Below are positions 5,281 to 6,619 of a stretch of DNA of 6,619 nucleotides, piece after piece. The stretch comes from Arenicella sp. Lineage in GTDB: Bacteria; Pseudomonadota; Gammaproteobacteria; Arenicellales; Arenicellaceae. Both the position numbers and the translations under genes were made by a program. Each line of letters begins with the position of its first letter. The first letter of the stretch is position 1. Location: assembly GCA_016763815.1 (NCBI GenBank), contig JAESTB010000199.1, forward strand, positions 1 to 6,619. The letters are read 5' to 3'. The notes beneath the pieces were generated by a model. That model worked only from the letters and a program-made list of their open reading frames with translations. It was not told where the DNA came from and did no database searches.

Positions 5281-6619
5281 ATGAGTGCATTTTTCATCGC
5301 CATAAATAGAGACCATCGACCATTTGATTTGGCCGTAGCGCAAGCGATGATGGCCGAGCTTGATCGTTTTGGCGATGACGCAAAAAAGCTAGTGGTTAAC
5401 CAGCATTACGCGATAGGCTTCCAAAGCACTTGGACATTGCCTGAAGAAGATGGCGAGCAACAGCCTCTAGAGACCGGCCAAGACTGTTGGTTTGCCTTCT
5501 ACGGACGGCTTGACAACCGGGCAGAGTTATTGGCTAAGTTAGCTAAATCCATCGACTCTAAAATCAGTGATGCGGCTCTGGCTCAAGAGTATCTAAAAAG
5601 CTTCGGTAGCGAATTACTGTCCGACCTGCTAGGTCCATTCGTATTACTTGATTATGACGCTAAGGCTGACCGACTGTTGCTCGCCAGAGATGGAATGGGA
5701 GCGCGGCATTTGGCTTATAGGATTGATCAAAAAACTATTCTTGCTTCGAGCTACGAAATGGCCTTGGTGGCACATCCGTCAGTCGACTATCGCTTAAATG
5801 ATGACACGGTCGGCCGTCACCTAGTGAGTCAGATGCAATCCGGCCCGAGTAGTATTATTGACGGTCTTGAGGTGTTGTACCCTGGGCACTCGCTGGAGAT
5901 CACTAGCGGTGCGCTAGAATTCCTACGTTTTTATAAGCCGGATCCTAAGTATCGGGTAACGTATGCTACCGATGATGAGTATGCCGCCGAGTTTAAGCGA
6001 CTGCTAAATCAGGCTGTTGAGCGTCGTCTGCGGTGCAGCAGCAATGTCGGTTCGCAGCTTAGTGGTGGTTTGGACTCGGTGCCAATAACTATCGCGGCGG
6101 CTCTTAATATAGCAGAGGCTCTTAATACCGCTGCGGCGCCTAATACCGCTAAGAGAGGCCAGCAATTGACGGCTTACTCTTGGGTCTTCGATCAGTATCC
6201 AGACGCTGATGAGCGGCAATATTCTAGCCCTATTTGCAGTGCCTACGGTATCGAGCAAGTTATGATTAATTGCGATACACGTTGGCTAGACTATGCCGAT
6301 ACAACGCCGAACGACTTCGCGCCGAGCAACTTCGTGCCGAGCAATCACACGCCACTTGACCCTTTAGGGCCGATATATAACCCCTTTATGAGTTACAACC
6401 AAGCGCTGTTTAGTCAAGCAAAAGCGCGCGGTGTGAAGGTAATGCTAAACGGGATTCACGGCGATATATTGTACGGATACACGAATGGAATACTTTACGA
6501 GTTAGTCAAGTCAGGCAGGTTTAAAGACGCTCTCGCCGAGGCTAGGTTTCAGCTTATTGCGAATGGTTCAGTAATCGTTTTTATTAAAGAGCGCCTATTG
6601 AAGCCTTTACCTATAATTA
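5281..6619 (+). CDS. Asparagine-synthetase-like amide-forming enzyme, glutaminase-dead, cut by right edge
   Basis: This open frame runs 446 codons to the window edge without a stop, so the C-terminal part is missing; relatives usually have roughly 550-650 residues. The start at 5281 is the only early ATG after an in-frame stop at 5269-5271. The N-terminal half is a class-II glutaminase fold (FYGRLDNRAEL, 73-83), but the protein begins Met-Ser where active enzymes have Met-Cys, so it should not release ammonia from glutamine. The synthetase half has the ATP pyrophosphatase loop SGGLDS (261-266), DADERQY (308-314) and GIHGDILYG (391-399). In the last motif Ile392 replaces the conserved Glu of true asparagine synthetases (GEGSDE). 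The enzyme therefore probably adenylates a carboxylate and couples it to another amine, as lasso cyclases and beta-lactam synthetases do. Two short in-frame tandem repeats (codons 274-291 and 342-356) look like recent loop expansions. The substrate is unknown; a lasso-cyclase role is one possibility, but no precursor gene is seen upstream. Confidence 0.88.
   Translation, partial: MSAFFIAINRDHRPFDLAVAQAMMAELDRFGDDAKKLVVNQHYAIGFQSTWTLPEEDGEQQPLETGQDCWFAFYGRLDNRAELLAKLAKSIDSKISDAALAQEYLKSFGSELLSDLLGPFVLLDYDAKADRLLLARDGMGARHLAYRIDQKTILASSYEMALVAHPSVDYRLNDDTVGRHLVSQMQSGPSSIIDGLEVLYPGHSLEITSGALEFLRFYKPDPKYRVTYATDDEYAAEFKRLLNQAVERRLRCSSNVGSQLSGGLDSVPITIAAALNIAEALNTAAAPNTAKRGQQLTAYSWVFDQYPDADERQYSSPICSAYGIEQVMINCDTRWLDYADTTPNDFAPSNFVPSNHTPLDPLGPIYNPFMSYNQALFSQAKARGVKVMLNGIHGDILYGYTNGILYELVKSGRFKDALAEARFQLIANGSVIVFIKERLLKPLPII
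6100..6153 (+). repeat. Three imperfect 18-bp in-frame tandem repeats in the synthetase-like gene
   Basis: Units at 6100-6117, 6118-6135 and 6136-6153 each encode a hexapeptide: ALNIAE, ALNTAA and APNTAK. They lie a few residues after the SGGLDS loop, on the helix-to-loop stretch that follows it. Because the unit is six codons, copy-number change keeps the frame. Likely origin is slippage or local duplication. Confidence 0.75.
6304..6348 (+). repeat. Three imperfect 15-bp in-frame tandem repeats in the synthetase-like gene
   Basis: Units at 6304-6318, 6319-6333 and 6334-6348 encode TPNDF, APSNF and VPSNH, followed by a partial TPLD. The Pro-Asn-rich stretch falls between the DADER region and the GIHGD motif, where relatives have a variable surface loop. 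It is the second repeat expansion in the same domain. Confidence 0.7.

Noticed and set aside
6004..6258. Reverse-strand open frame across the SGGLDS region
   Set aside because: It is antisense to the synthetase-like gene, which has conserved catalytic motifs there.

Overview
The window reads as accessory or catabolic DNA from a Gram-negative bacterium, most likely a marine-type gammaproteobacterium. The basis is a FecA-like TonB-dependent outer-membrane receptor with a signal peptide and a terminal aromatic residue, a TetR-family regulator, and mid-range base composition. The taxonomic call is an inference from gene content and is not firm.

Layout, all on the + strand. Positions 1-204 are non-coding and rich in candidate operator structure: a perfect 20-bp palindrome (67-86) and 21-bp tandem repeats that share a CCAATA half-site with it. 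A TetR-family repressor gene follows (205-858). Four bases later comes a long amidohydrolase of the N-acyl-D-amino-acid deacylase type (863-2749); the two almost certainly form one operon. A 168-bp intergenic stretch (2750-2917) holds nested palindromes, a plausible sigma70 promoter and a small hairpin. It leads into a 750-residue TonB-dependent receptor (2918-5170). A strong intrinsic terminator (5212-5252) closes that unit. The last gene (5281 to the right edge, no stop in the window) is an asparagine-synthetase-like ATP-dependent amide-forming enzyme. Its N-terminal glutaminase domain has no catalytic cysteine.

How the genes may work together: the first three look like an uptake-and-hydrolysis module. 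An unknown ligand would be imported by the receptor, an amide bond in it or in a product cut by the amidohydrolase, and expression set by the TetR protein. The glutaminase-dead synthetase homologue resembles enzymes that close amide bonds in small molecules or peptides, including lasso-peptide cyclases. Its link to the first three genes is not proven, because the terminator separates them and no precursor-peptide gene is visible in the 110-bp gap.

The most unusual direct observations are two short in-frame tandem repeats in the synthetase-like gene, an apparently incomplete metal site in the amidohydrolase, and the organised repeat and palindrome array ahead of the regulator gene.
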